A stretch of 64,000 nt of DNA from Hymenobacter sp. YIM 151500-1 (GCF_025979885.1 NZ_CP110139.1:186001-250000); one strand, 5' to 3'; positions 19,315 to 28,155 are shown, numbered from the stretch's first letter. Program-made: numbers and translations. Notes: generated by a model from the sequence alone, not told the origin.

Positions 19315-20037
19315 TTAGGCCACGCGCCGGGCCTCGCAGGCGGGTAGCCACTTATCCTGCTGGCACACGTGGCAGCGGGCTACGCCACCCTGGGCCAGCT
19401 CCCGTACGTGGCCGCAACAGGCGCAGGCCTGGGGGCCCGCCTGCTCGGCGCGGGGCCGGGCCGCGGCCAGCTTTTCGGGCCAGATGGGCAGGCCGGGCCG
19501 CACGTCCTCGTCCTCGAAAAAGTAGATGCTGATGTTGCCGGTAGCCTCAATATAGGCGCGGCGCACCTGGCCCAGGTGCTCTACCTGGTGCTGGCGCAAT
19601 TCTCCGAATAGCTCCTTCTGGGTCAGGTTTTGTTGTTTGAAGTTGGGGAGCTGAATGAGCCCATCTTCAATCAGCAACACCGGGGCGCCCTCCAGCCAGT
19701 CGGAGAAGCGGGGGAAACGCTCGGTGAGGCGGTTGAAGAGCAGGTACAGCCCCGACACCATCACAAACACCACCAGCACGTGCAGCAGCGGCACGTCGTC
19801 GTAGAACATGGCGTCGCCGGCGGCCGAGCCCAGGGCCAGGATGATGCTCAGCTCGAAAATGGACAGCTGCCGTACCCCGCGCCGGCCCGTCACGCGCAAG
19901 GCCCCGATGATAAGCAGGTAGGTGACGACGCAGCGGCCCGCCACTTCAAGCAGGAACAACAGCGGAGCATCTTCGGAAACCAGAATCCGTTGCCAGTCGA
20001 AGGGCTTGATGTCGGCGGCGAGAAGCAGAGGGAGCAT
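19315..20037 (-). CDS. DUF421-family membrane protein with C-terminal zinc-ribbon-like tail
   Basis: 240 residues. Three hydrophobic segments at about residues 25-50, 60-80 and 85-105 are followed by the DUF421 (YetF/YcaP-like) signature FELSIILALGSAAGDAMFYD and the soluble domain with APVLLIEDGLI. The function of this family is unknown. Unusually, about 55 extra residues at the C-terminus carry two CxxC-type pairs (ACACCGHV and ARCHVCQQD), suggesting a metal-binding ribbon. Convergent with the serine hydrolase and divergent from the alpha/beta hydrolase. Confidence 0.82.
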   Translation of the reverse strand: MLPLLLAADIKPFDWQRILVSEDAPLLFLLEVAGRCVVTYLLIIGALRVTGRRGVRQLSIFELSIILALGSAAGDAMFYDDVPLLHVLVVFVMVSGLYLLFNRLTERFPRFSDWLEGAPVLLIEDGLIQLPNFKQQNLTQKELFGELRQHQVEHLGQVRRAYIEATGNISIYFFEDEDVRPGLPIWPEKLAAARPRAEQAGPQACACCGHVRELAQGGVARCHVCQQDKWLPACEARRVA

Positions 20038-20227
20038 AGGCAGGATACGTGGTGAGGTCCTAACGCAAACTCCCCGGCAAGTGTTGAGCTAGTGCGGGTT
20101 GCACTGCAAATTCAGGGAACGGGCCCGGCAGGGCCAGCCGCCGTAGTGGCCTCGGCCGCTCCACCTCGGCTATACCCATTTGCGGGCGTTGCAGTACATA
20201 GTGCCAGCAGACAAGCAGACCATCGAT

Positions 20228-20926
20228 ATGGCCAGGCAGAAACAGCAGCGGGAATTTGTATTGGAAAAAGTGACGGTTCAGGGCGCGGCAGATGGGGTGG
20301 AGGAGGTACTGCTCGAAACCAACGCCGGCCCCCTGCCGGCCCGCCTGCACCCGGCCGCCGAAGGCCGCGCCGCGGTGGTGTGGGTGGGCGGAGCCGGGGG
20401 CGGCCTCGACGGACCAGCCTGGGGCATGTACCCGCGCCTGGCCAGCCAGCTGGCCGCCCACCACGGCATTGCCTCCCTGCGCCTGCACTACCGCCACCCC
20501 AATTATTATGAAGAGTGCGTGCTCGACACGTTGCTGGCCGTGCAGTACCTAGTGCAGCAGCGCCGGCACCCGGCCGTGGCCCTGGTGGGGCATTCCTTCG
20601 GCGGGGCCGTGGTGGTTACGGCCGGAGCCCTGAGCCCGGACGTAGCGGCGGTGGTGGCCATGAGCAGCCAGACCTACGGCACCGACCTGGCCCCCAAGGT
20701 GAGCCCCCGGCCCCTGCTGCTGGTGCACGGCACCGCCGACGAAATCCTCCCCGATACCTGCTCGCGCAGCATCTACCAGCGGGCCCAGCAGCCCAAGGAA
20801 CTCAAGCTCTACCCCGGCTGCCGCCACGGCCTCGACGAGTGCCGCGACCAGGTAGATGCCGATGTGGTGGGCTGGCTTACCCGGCAGCTAAGCGCGGCTC
20901 TGGCTCCCCATTCCGGCCGTGAGTAG
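20228..20926 (+). CDS. Alpha/beta hydrolase (dienelactone hydrolase-like)
   Basis: 232 residues from the ATG at 20228; an earlier ATG at 20180 would add 16 residues of uncertain value. The nucleophile elbow is GHSFGG, the acid is in HGTADEILP and the His in CRHGLDE. An early VGGAGGGLDGPAW segment forms the oxyanion region. No signal peptide, so cytosolic. It probably hydrolyses a small ester or amide; the substrate is unknown. Confidence 0.8.
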   Translation: MARQKQQREFVLEKVTVQGAADGVEEVLLETNAGPLPARLHPAAEGRAAVVWVGGAGGGLDGPAWGMYPRLASQLAAHHGIASLRLHYRHPNYYEECVLDTLLAVQYLVQQRRHPAVALVGHSFGGAVVVTAGALSPDVAAVVAMSSQTYGTDLAPKVSPRPLLLVHGTADEILPDTCSRSIYQRAQQPKELKLYPGCRHGLDECRDQVDADVVGWLTRQLSAALAPHSGRE

Positions 20927-21052
20927 CGGTAGCTAGAGCCACAGGGCGGAGCCGCTTACAGGAGGCGCTACACCACCGGGCCGCCACGAGCAGCCGCGGC
21001 GCGCAGGCCCGAAAACCGTATCTTCGGGCTTACTGCCTGCGCGCTCAGTGGC

Positions 21053-21619
21053 ATGAAGTCTCTCGGAAAATCGGTGCTGTTTCTGGGTATAGCCGGCCTG
21101 TTGCTGCTGCTGGTGTGGTCTATGCTGCGGAAGCTGACGGAGGCGCCGGGGCAGCCCTCGGTAACGGGAGCTTTTGGGGGCGGACTGATGTACACGCTGG
21201 GCGTAACGGGGGTATTTGGGATGCTGAACCAAGCCCTGCCCCTGTACCAGCTGCTCGGGCCACGCTACTATGCCCTTCGGGGCGCCGAGCAAATCAGCTG
21301 GCTGTACCGGGTGCTGCGGGTGGAGTGGCTGCGGCGGTTTTTGTGCTGGGTACACTACCACCGGCCCCAGCCCCGGCGTACCTTTTTCGGCGGCCGACGC
21401 GCCGACTTACCGGAGCTACTCAAGAACATTCAGGGAGCCGAATGCACCCACTTGCTGGCGCTGCTGGCCATGCTGGCCCTGCCTCCGTACTTCCTGTACC
21501 TGGGCCGCTATGATTTGGCGGCAGGCGCGGCAGTAGGAAATTTCTTCGGCAACTTTTACCCTATCGTGCTCCAGCGCCACCACCGAGGGCGCCTGCTGCG
21601 GCTCCACTCTGCGCTGTAG
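21053..21619 (+). CDS. Hypothetical integral membrane protein
   Basis: 188 residues. Hydrophobic segments at about residues 6-24, 45-65 and 135-170. The end, GNFFGNFYPIVLQRHHRGRL, resembles the C-terminus of CrtO-type acyltransferase-like membrane proteins (NxYPIMLQRYNR). Only that short tail matches, so the function is not assigned. Monocistronic; convergent with the aldo/keto reductase. Confidence 0.6.
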   Translation: MKSLGKSVLFLGIAGLLLLLVWSMLRKLTEAPGQPSVTGAFGGGLMYTLGVTGVFGMLNQALPLYQLLGPRYYALRGAEQISWLYRVLRVEWLRRFLCWVHYHRPQPRRTFFGGRRADLPELLKNIQGAECTHLLALLAMLALPPYFLYLGRYDLAAGAAVGNFFGNFYPIVLQRHHRGRLLRLHSAL

Positions 21620-21674
21620 CGCAGCCCCACCCCTGGCCCCTCTCTACCGGGGAAGAGGCTGAAAGCAGGGCTGC

Positions 21675-22625
21675 TTAGCTGCTGGCCTTGTCCAGCTCGG
21701 TCAGGTCCTGGGGGCCTAGCTGCAGCTCGGTGGCGCCCAGCAGCTCCGCTACTTGCTCGGGGCTGGTGGCGCTGGCAATGGGTGCCGTGAGGCCAGGCTG
21801 GGTCATGATCCAAGCCAGAGCCACCTGGGCGGGCGTGGCCTGCTGGCGGGCAGCCACCGCATCGAGAGCCGCCAGGATGCGGTGGCCCCGGTCGTTAAGG
21901 TATTTTTGGCCGATGCCGCCACCCCGGGCGCTTTTTTGCAGGTCGGCGGCGGTGCGGTACTTACCGGTGAGGAAACCGGCGGCTAGGCCGTAGTACGGAA
22001 TCACGCCTAGCTGCTCCTGCTGGCACACGGGCAGCAGCTCCCGCTCAAACTCGGCCCGGTCGTAGAGGTTATACAGCGGCTGCAGGCTCTCGTAGCGCGG
22101 CAGGTTGTGGCGCTGGCTGGCCTCCAATGACTCCCGCAGCCGGCCCGCCGAAAAGTTGGACGCCCCAATGGCCCGCACCTTACCCGCCCGCACCAACTGG
22201 GCGTAGGCTTCCAGGGTTTCTTCCACCGGCACCGCGGGGTCGTCTTTGTGCGACTGGTACAGGTCGATATAATCGGTCTGGAGGCGGCGCAGGGAGCTTT
22301 CCACGGCCCGCAGAATGTAGTCTTTCCGCAGGCCCTTTTGCTGGGCGTTGATTTCCCAGCCTACTTTAGTGGCCAGCAGCACGTCGTCGCGGCGGCCGCG
22401 CCGGCGCAGCCACCGCCCGATGATGGTTTCGGACTCGCCGCCCTGGTGGCCGGGCACCCATACGGAGTAGGCGTCGGCCGTGTCGATGGCGTTGCCGCCC
22501 CCGGCCACAAAGGCATCCAGAATGCGGAAGGAAGTAGCCTCGTCGGCCGTCCAGCCGAAGACGTTGCCGCCCAGCATGAGCGGCGCCAGGTGCAGGCCGG
22601 AGCGGCCCAGTTCGCGGGTTTGCAT
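21675..22625 (-). CDS. Aldo/keto reductase
   Basis: 316 residues. It reduces carbonyl substrates with NADPH. Catalytic residues of the AKR barrel are visible: Asp-Ala-Tyr in AIDTADAYSVWVPG, Lys in LATKVG, His in YQSHKDDP. The cofactor loop lies in YYGLAAGFLTGKYR. The chosen ATG at 22625 starts the fold (MQTRELGRSGLHLAPLMLGG). The frame extends upstream through a tandem 8-base repeat at 22635-22680, which lies just before the start codon and may affect initiation. Divergent from the YdeI-type gene. Confidence 0.9.
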   Translation of the reverse strand: MQTRELGRSGLHLAPLMLGGNVFGWTADEATSFRILDAFVAGGGNAIDTADAYSVWVPGHQGGESETIIGRWLRRRGRRDDVLLATKVGWEINAQQKGLRKDYILRAVESSLRRLQTDYIDLYQSHKDDPAVPVEETLEAYAQLVRAGKVRAIGASNFSAGRLRESLEASQRHNLPRYESLQPLYNLYDRAEFERELLPVCQQEQLGVIPYYGLAAGFLTGKYRTAADLQKSARGGGIGQKYLNDRGHRILAALDAVAARQQATPAQVALAWIMTQPGLTAPIASATSPEQVAELLGATELQLGPQDLTELDKASS

Positions 22626-22634
22626 GTTGGGAGT

Positions 22635-22680
22635 GAGTGAATGAGTGAATGAGTGAATGAGTGAATGAGTGAATGAGTGA
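22635..22680 (-). repeat. Tandem TTCACTCA repeat directly upstream of the aldo/keto reductase start
   Basis: Five and three-quarter copies of an 8-base unit (GAGTGAAT on the plus strand). In the reductase sense strand the unit is TTCACTCA, and the tract ends 9 bases before the ATG. The same unit, in the same sense orientation relative to its gene, precedes the divergent YdeI-type gene at 22844-22882. Confidence 0.9.
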
Positions 22681-22843
22681 TTGTCTCTGTGAATCGTCCT
22701 ACGCAAGTGGCGCATCAAGCCAATGTTGAAAAACCTTATCAGGGCCAAACACTACAAGTTTCTTTTAGGTACTGCCGCTGGACATTCTTATGCGGAATAC
22801 GCTCTGTTACGTGAATGCCAGATTCAGGCGCCCAATTTTTACC

Positions 22844-22882
22844 TTCACTCATTTACTCATTCACTCATTCACTCATTCACTC
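22844..22882 (+). repeat. Tandem TTCACTCA repeat directly upstream of the YdeI-type gene
   Basis: Nearly five copies of TTCACTCA (one copy reads TTTACTCA) ending 4 bases before the GTG start at 22887. The tract is the reverse complement of the one at 22635-22680, so the pair forms a large inverted repeat enclosing about 160 bases of divergent leader and promoter sequence. Confidence 0.9.
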
Positions 22883-22886
22883 TCCC

Positions 22887-23465
22887 GTGCCTTCCAAGCT
22901 CGACACCCTGCCGCACGTTGACGCCCCCGACCGCCCAGCCTGGCGGGCCTGGCTGGCGGCCCACCATCAGCAGCCCGACGGCATCTGGCTGATTCTCTAC
23001 AAAAAAGCCAGCGGCCAGCAGCGCATGACCTACGACGACGTGGTGGAAGAAGCCCTGTGCTTTGGCTGGATTGACTCGCTGCCGCGCCGCCTCGACGCGG
23101 CCCGCTCCCTGCTGCTCATCACGCCCCGCAAGAAGGGTAGCGTGTGGTCGGCGCTGAACAAGCGGCGGGTAGCCAAGCTGGAGGCCGCCGGCCTGCTCGC
23201 CCCAGCCGGCCAGGCCAAAATCGAAGCCGCCAAACAGGACGGCAGCTGGCAAGCCCTGGACGCCGTGGAAGCCCTCGAAATGCCCGCCGACCTGGCCGCA
23301 GCCCTGGCCGCCAACGCGGAAGCCCAGCGCCACTTTGCCGCCTTTCCGCCCGGTGTGCGCAAGCAAACCTTGCAGCAGCTGGCCGCCGCCAAACGCCCCG
23401 CCACCCGGCAGCAGCGCATAGCCCGCATCGTAGAAAAAGCCGCCCGTAACGAGCGAACCAACTAA
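22887..23465 (+). CDS. YdeI/OmpD-associated family protein
   Basis: 192 residues from a GTG at 22887. Conserved YdeI features are WLAAHHQQPDGIWLILYKKA, the YDDVVEEALCFGWIDSLPRR core and the C-terminal helix ending RIARIVEKAARNER. Proteins of this family are linked to stress and antimicrobial peptide protection in enterobacteria, but the biochemistry is unknown. The GTG start is chosen since the domain begins there; the open frame continues through the upstream TTCACTCA tract. Confidence 0.85.
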   Translation: MPSKLDTLPHVDAPDRPAWRAWLAAHHQQPDGIWLILYKKASGQQRMTYDDVVEEALCFGWIDSLPRRLDAARSLLLITPRKKGSVWSALNKRRVAKLEAAGLLAPAGQAKIEAAKQDGSWQALDAVEALEMPADLAAALAANAEAQRHFAAFPPGVRKQTLQQLAAAKRPATRQQRIARIVEKAARNERTN

Positions 23466-23522
23466 ATCACAGATTGTGCAGATTAGTTGGATTTCACTGA
23501 TTTCTACTACGCTTGCTCCTGA

Positions 23523-24000
23523 AGTGCAGAGACGCACTACGGTGCGTCTCGTCGTTGAACGACGCCACTGGAACCCCATCCATGTGAACCACAGCCATAC
23601 GGCGCGGACAAGCAGACGTGATCCGCAGGTGGGTGCAGCCGGGGCGTTGCTACATTTGATTGCTAATACGCCCAGTAAAAGCCGCGGCAAGCTTTGTCTA
23701 AATCAATGAAGCTGTTTCGGAAGTTGAAAGAACATACCGGAACGTCCTGCTGAGCGGAGCTGGAGGCGAAGTCGAAGCATCTCTACCTCTAACTAACTCC
23801 TAACGCTTGCTCAACGAAGCGGTAGAGGTGCTTCGACTTCGCCTCCAGCTCCGCTCAGCAGGACGGTTTATCAACTTCCTAAACGGCTTCAGTTTTTGCA
23901 GCGCCTGCATGGTACAGCAACGCAACCGGTGAAGCTTCGTCGTTGGACGACTTGCCCGCGAGAAGATGCAAAATAGTGCGTCTTTACATCGTGCGAGGGC
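23523..24000. repeat. Repeat-filled gap: family D hairpins and family B palindrome copy 1
   Basis: The 575-base gap before the beta-lactamase gene holds no gene. At 23523-23563 is a family D hairpin (GAGACGCAC paired with GTGCGTCTC). At 23708-23890 lies a 183-base imperfect palindrome of family B: CGTCCTGCTGAGCGGAGC...GAAGCATCTCTACC on the left pairs with GGTAGAGGTGCTTC...GCTCCGCTCAGCAGGACG on the right, with further outer arms (GGAAGTTGA/TCAACTTCC). At 23938-24000 is a degenerate family D unit. Confidence 0.8.
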
Positions 24001-24040
24001 AGGTGCTGGCTCACTTAAACAGCTTCTTTAACGAACGACT

Positions 24041-24859
24041 ATGCTCCGAATCTGCTGGTTTATGCTGCTCAATGGCCTGCTGCTGTGTCTGGGTGCTGCG
24101 CCGGCCCCGCCCGTTACGGAGCGCGACTTCGGGCGGCAATTTGAGCAGCACGGTGTACAGGGCTCGTTTCTGTTCTACGACGGGGCCGCTGGGCGCTACA
24201 CCGCCTACAACCTGGCGCGGTGCCGCCGGGGCTTTCTGCCGGCATCTACCTTCAAAATTCCGAATACCCTCATCGGCCTGGAAACCGGCGCCCTGCCCGA
24301 TACCGCCGCGCTGTACCGGTGGGACGGCGTGGCACGCTCCTTCCCGCAGTGGAACCAGGACATGACCTACGCGCGGGCCCTGCGCGTGTCGTGCGTGCCC
24401 TGCTACCAGCAACTGGCCCGCCAGGTGGGCGCGGCTGCGTACCGGCAGTGGCTGGCAAAGCTGCGCTACGGCCGCATGCACGTCACGCCCGCCAATGTAG
24501 ACACGTTCTGGCTCGACGGCGACTCGCGCATCACTCAGTTTGAGCAGGTAGACTTTCTGCGCCGCCTCCAGGCCGAGACGCTGCCCCTGGCCGCGCGCCA
24601 CCAGCGGGCCGTGAAGCAGCTGCTGGTGCTGCAAAAGACACCCACCTACACCCTGTATGGCAAAACTGGCTGGCGGTTCCGCTCGGCCCGCAACCCCGAC
24701 AACGGCTGGCTGGTAGGGTGGCTGACCCGCGCCGACGGCCGCACGGCCTTCTTCGCCCTGAACGTGGAGCCCCAGCCCGGCCCCCCGGACGATGCCCGGT
24801 TTCTGGCCAGCCGCCGCGCCGTAGCGGAAGCCGTGCTCAAGGAAATGGGCTGGCTGTAG
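24041..24859 (+). CDS. Class D (OXA-type) beta-lactamase
   Basis: 272 residues with an N-terminal hydrophobic signal. Class D motifs are in order: STFK (Ser69, Lys72) in LPASTFKIPN, SxV as SCV (117-119) followed by PCYQQLARQVG, the YGN position as YGR (143-145), FWLDG (156-160, holding the conserved Trp) and KTG (208-210). The length is typical. It would hydrolyse beta-lactams through acyl-enzyme formation with carboxylated Lys72 in the periplasm. YGR instead of YGN is uncommon. No regulator gene is adjacent. Whether it confers resistance cannot be judged from sequence. Confidence 0.9.
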   Translation: MLRICWFMLLNGLLLCLGAAPAPPVTERDFGRQFEQHGVQGSFLFYDGAAGRYTAYNLARCRRGFLPASTFKIPNTLIGLETGALPDTAALYRWDGVARSFPQWNQDMTYARALRVSCVPCYQQLARQVGAAAYRQWLAKLRYGRMHVTPANVDTFWLDGDSRITQFEQVDFLRRLQAETLPLAARHQRAVKQLLVLQKTPTYTLYGKTGWRFRSARNPDNGWLVGWLTRADGRTAFFALNVEPQPGPPDDARFLASRRAVAEAVLKEMGWL

Positions 24860-24950
24860 CTGCCCAATGGCGCGGACCTCCAGCCCCGCGCCGCCTATGT
24901 AGGAGGCTCCGGCTTCCCCCGTCAGAACGAGCTAACGAAACGGGTGTAGA

Positions 24951-25059
24951 GGGTGTAGAGACGCAACATCTTGCGTCTCGTCGTCCGCGCCGGCAGAACG
25001 ATGGATGTTCAGGCGGGGTCGTTCAACGAGAAGACGCAATATCTTGCGTCTCTACACCC
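24951..25059. repeat. Family D palindromic repeat
   Basis: GGGTGTAGAGACGCAA at 24951 pairs with TTGCGTCTCTACACCC ending at 25059. Each arm also forms its own small hairpin (AGACGCAA with TTGCGTCT), giving a nested structure. Related units occur at 23523-23563 and 23938-24000. Confidence 0.75.
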
Positions 25060-25141
25060 ATCTCAATGGCGCGGACGAAGGCGGCCGGAGCCCCGCGCCC
25101 TCGGGGCTTCATAAGCTACCCAAACCGTGCTACATTCCGGC

Positions 25142-26719
25142 ATGCTACACCACCGTCTGCTGCCTCTGCTACTGCTGCTGCTCGCCCCAGCTGCCCTGGC
25201 CCAAACGCCCCGCGCCGACCTTCTTATCCGCAACGGCCGCGTGTACGACGGTGCGGGCGGCCCGGCCGTGCTGGCCGATGTGGCCGTGCGGCAGGGCCGC
25301 ATTGTGGCCGTGGGAACGCTGCCGGCCGATTATCCGGCTGACACGGTGCTGGATGCGCGGGGGCTGGCGGTGGCGCCGGGCTTTATCGACGTGCACACCC
25401 ACATCGAGGACGACGAAGTGCGCCAGCCCACGGCCGACAATTTCCTGCTGGATGGCGTCACAACCGTCGTAACCGGCAACTGCGGGTCTTCGCGCCCCAG
25501 CCTGCGCCGCTACTTTCGCACCTTGGACAGCCTGCATTTGTCGGTGAACGTGGCCTCGCTCATCGGGCACGGCGACGTGCGCGAGGCCGTGCTGGGCCAG
25601 GCCCGCCGCGCCCCCACCGAGGCCGAGCTGACGCAGATGGAAGCCTTGGTAGACAGCGCCATGCGGGCCGGGGCCGTGGGCTTGTCGTCGGGGCTGATTT
25701 ATGTGCCCGGCACCTACGCCCGCACCCCGGAGCTGGTGCGCCTGGCGCGGGTGGTGGCTCGCCACCGGGGCCTCTACGCCACCCACATGCGCAGCGAGGG
25801 CGACAGTATCACCTGGGCCATAGCCGAGGCGTTGCAGGTGGGCCGCGAAGCCAAGCTGCCCGTGCAGATTTCCCACCTCAAGCTCAGCGGCCCGCCCAAC
25901 TGGGGCCGCACCACCGAGATTCTGGGCCAGATTGAAGCCGCCCGCGCGGCCGGCCAGGCCGTTACCATCGACCAGTACCCCTACACGGCTTCCAGCACCA
26001 GCCTCAGCACCCTGCTGCCCGACGAGGTGCAGGCCGACGGGCGCGACTCGCTGCGGGCCCGGCTGGCCCGGCCGGCCGTGCGGCGCGAGGTGGTGGCGGG
26101 CCTGCTGCGCCGCCTGCGCCGGCGGGGCCTGCGCCACTTCAGCTACGCCGTAGTAGCCAGCTTCCCACCCGACACCAGCCTGCAAGGCCTGAGCATCGAG
26201 CAGATAAACCGCCGCCGGGGCCGGCCCCACCACGCCCGCCACGAAGCCGCCACCATCCTGGACCTGGTGGCGCGCTACAACGCCGGCATGGTATTTCATG
26301 GCATGAGCGAAACCGACGTGCAGGCCATTATGCGGTACCCGCACAACATGGTGGCCTCCGACGCCAGCATTCGGGTGTGGCGCCAGGGCGTGCCCCACCC
26401 GCGTGGCTACGGCTCCAATGCCCGCGTGCTGGGCCGCTACGTGCGCGAGCAGCAGGTGCTGCCCCTGGAAGAAGCCCTACGGCGCATGACTAGCCTGCCC
26501 GCCGCCACCTTCGGCTTCCAGGACCGCGGCCTGCTCCGCCCCGGTTTCGCCGCCGACATCGTCGTGTTTGACCCCGCCACCGTGCAGGACCGCTCCACCT
26601 TCGAGCAGCCGCACCAGTACTCGGTAGGAATGCGCTACGTGCTCGTCAACGGCCGCCTGACCGTATCGGAAGGCCGCCACACCGGTGCCCGCAGCGGTCA
26701 GGTGCTGCGGAAGTTTTAG
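25142..26719 (+). CDS. N-acyl-D-amino-acid deacylase (amidohydrolase family), secreted
   Basis: 525 residues. A signal peptide (LLPLLLLLLAPAALAQ) precedes a composite amidohydrolase barrel: LLIRNGRVYDGAG at the start, metal ligands HTH in GFIDVHTHIEDD, TVVTGNCG, GLSSGLIYVPG, THMRSEGDS, QISHLKLSG and the late catalytic Asp in VASDASIR. This pattern fits D-aminoacylases, which release D-amino acids from N-acyl-D-amino acids. A GTG at 25127 is an alternative start; the ATG at 25142 gives a normal signal peptide. Export fits a role in recycling D-amino-acid compounds of the envelope or medium. It is convergent with the GH13 gene. Confidence 0.88.
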   Translation: MLHHRLLPLLLLLLAPAALAQTPRADLLIRNGRVYDGAGGPAVLADVAVRQGRIVAVGTLPADYPADTVLDARGLAVAPGFIDVHTHIEDDEVRQPTADNFLLDGVTTVVTGNCGSSRPSLRRYFRTLDSLHLSVNVASLIGHGDVREAVLGQARRAPTEAELTQMEALVDSAMRAGAVGLSSGLIYVPGTYARTPELVRLARVVARHRGLYATHMRSEGDSITWAIAEALQVGREAKLPVQISHLKLSGPPNWGRTTEILGQIEAARAAGQAVTIDQYPYTASSTSLSTLLPDEVQADGRDSLRARLARPAVRREVVAGLLRRLRRRGLRHFSYAVVASFPPDTSLQGLSIEQINRRRGRPHHARHEAATILDLVARYNAGMVFHGMSETDVQAIMRYPHNMVASDASIRVWRQGVPHPRGYGSNARVLGRYVREQQVLPLEEALRRMTSLPAATFGFQDRGLLRPGFAADIVVFDPATVQDRSTFEQPHQYSVGMRYVLVNGRLTVSEGRHTGARSGQVLRKF

Positions 26720-26821
26720 CTTGTGCTGCGGCCACCGGCCGCAATGCGGAACCGCGCCGTTCAACAGTGCGCCAAGTGGCTCAGCCCCAAATTGCGGCCG
26801 GTGGGCGCAGCACAAGCTAAA
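26715..26821. terminator. Long inverted repeat between convergent genes
   Basis: TTTAGCTTGTGCTGCG...ACCGGCCGCAAT (26715-26744) pairs with ATTGCGGCCGGT...GCGCAGCACAAGCTAAA (26791-26821). The arms are about 30 bases and begin inside the stop region of the deacylase gene, ending 3 bases from the GH13 stop. It probably ends transcripts from both sides. Confidence 0.7.
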
Positions 26822-26823
26822 GC

Positions 26824-28155
26824 TTATGCTACTTTCTCCAGCACACGCCAGCCGTGCGCAGGCACTGCCAGCTCGCCCGCTGTGACCTGCACTTCATTGA
26901 ATACGTCAGTCCAGGGGCCGACTTCGATAGGCAAGGATAGGGGCTCAGCGGAGCTGTTGACTACGCATAGCACGGCCCGGCCTTCTTTTTCGCGCACAAA
27001 CGCATAGAGACTTTCCGACGAAGACGGCAGGCGGCGGAAGCGGCTGAGCGGGTCGCCGTTGCGCAGGGCGGGGTGGCGGCGCTTGAACTGAAGCAGGCGG
27101 GTGTAAAAGTCCTGGAGCGGATAATCCTGCCAGTCGATAGGGTCGGGGTCGAAGAAGGCCAGGCGGCGGTTGAGGGCGGCTTCCTGGCCGCTGTACACCA
27201 GGGGCATGCCGGGCAGCAGCACCGTGAGCACCGCAAAGAGTAGGGCCAGCGGCCCCAGTCGCTCGTACTCGGTGCCGTCCCAGCTGTTCACGTCGTGGTT
27301 GCTGGTGAAGTGCATCAGGTACACCGTGGACGGGTACTTGGCCCGCTCGGCGGCCAGGTAGGCGTCGATGTCGGCCAGCTGGGCCTTGCCTTCGGCAATG
27401 TGGTCGAGCAGGTAGTGCAGGCGCAGGCCAAAGGTCATGTCGAAGGCTTGCTCCAGCAGCTTGGTGTCGCCGTCGAAATTGTCCCAGGTCAGCCCACCCG
27501 ACGGGTACAGCTCGTCCCACTCGGCCAGCATAAACACGGGTTTCACCTGGTCGAGGGCGCGGCGGGCGTCGTTCCAGAAGCTGGTGGGCACCAGCCCGGC
27601 CACGTCGCAGCGGTAGCCGTCGATGTCGGCTTCGCGCACCCAGTACAGCAGGGCCTCGGTCATGTAGCGGCGCAGCTCGGGCTGGCGGTAGTCCAGGGCT
27701 ACCACGTCGGTCCAGTCGGGCACGGGCGGCACCAGTTGGCCCTGGGCGTCGCGCTGGTACCAATCGGGGTGCTCGTGCACGAGTGGGTTGTCCCAGCTGG
27801 TGTGGTTGGCCACCCAATCCAGCAGCACCCGCAGGCCCAGCCGGTGGGCCTGCTGCACCAGCTGGCGCAAGTCGTCGAGAGTGCCGAACTCCGGGTTCAC
27901 CCCAAAATAGTCCTGCACGGCGTACTGGCTGCCCCGCGTGCCTTTGCGGCTCACTTCCCCGATGGGGTGAATGGGCATCAGCCACACGATGCTAACGCCC
28001 ATAGCTGCCAGCCGCGGCAGATGCTCAGCAAAGGCCCGCAGCGTGCCCTCCGACGTGTATTGGCGGATGTTGACTTCGTAGATAGTTGCATCGGCGGCCC
28101 AGGCCGGATGTTTCACCGGAAACAGGTGAGCGTGAGGGTGCAGGTCGTCAGACAC
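26824..28155 (-). CDS. Alpha-amylase family glycoside hydrolase (GH13), cytosolic
   Basis: 443 residues, GTG start. GH13 regions in order: DWVANHT (region I), GYRCDVAGLV (II, nucleophile Asp), FMLAEWDE (III, acid Glu), FTSNHDVNSWDGTE (IV, with the transition-state His-Asp). It should cleave or transfer alpha-1,4-glucan. There is no signal peptide, so it acts in the cytosol. Its sequence is closely similar to the GH13 lipoprotein at 28943-30367 (shared IYEVNIRQYT, GTRGSQYAVQDY/GTLGSQYSIRDY, GLVP, MLAEWDEL), so the pair arose by duplication. A DinB-type gene separates the two, all on the minus strand. Confidence 0.9.
   Translation of the reverse strand: MSDDLHPHAHLFPVKHPAWAADATIYEVNIRQYTSEGTLRAFAEHLPRLAAMGVSIVWLMPIHPIGEVSRKGTRGSQYAVQDYFGVNPEFGTLDDLRQLVQQAHRLGLRVLLDWVANHTSWDNPLVHEHPDWYQRDAQGQLVPPVPDWTDVVALDYRQPELRRYMTEALLYWVREADIDGYRCDVAGLVPTSFWNDARRALDQVKPVFMLAEWDELYPSGGLTWDNFDGDTKLLEQAFDMTFGLRLHYLLDHIAEGKAQLADIDAYLAAERAKYPSTVYLMHFTSNHDVNSWDGTEYERLGPLALLFAVLTVLLPGMPLVYSGQEAALNRRLAFFDPDPIDWQDYPLQDFYTRLLQFKRRHPALRNGDPLSRFRRLPSSSESLYAFVREKEGRAVLCVVNSSAEPLSLPIEVGPWTDVFNEVQVTAGELAVPAHGWRVLEKVA

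Noticed and set aside
22635..22882. Inverted TTCACTCA tracts as ends of a mobile element
   Set aside because: Each tract lies exactly at the start of an intact gene and the enclosed 160 bases are divergent leader sequence, with no transposase or target duplication.
24948..25060. Possible CRISPR array from repeated GACGCAA/TTGCGTC words
   Set aside because: Only two units, each a hairpin in opposite orientation, with no regular spacers and no cas genes.
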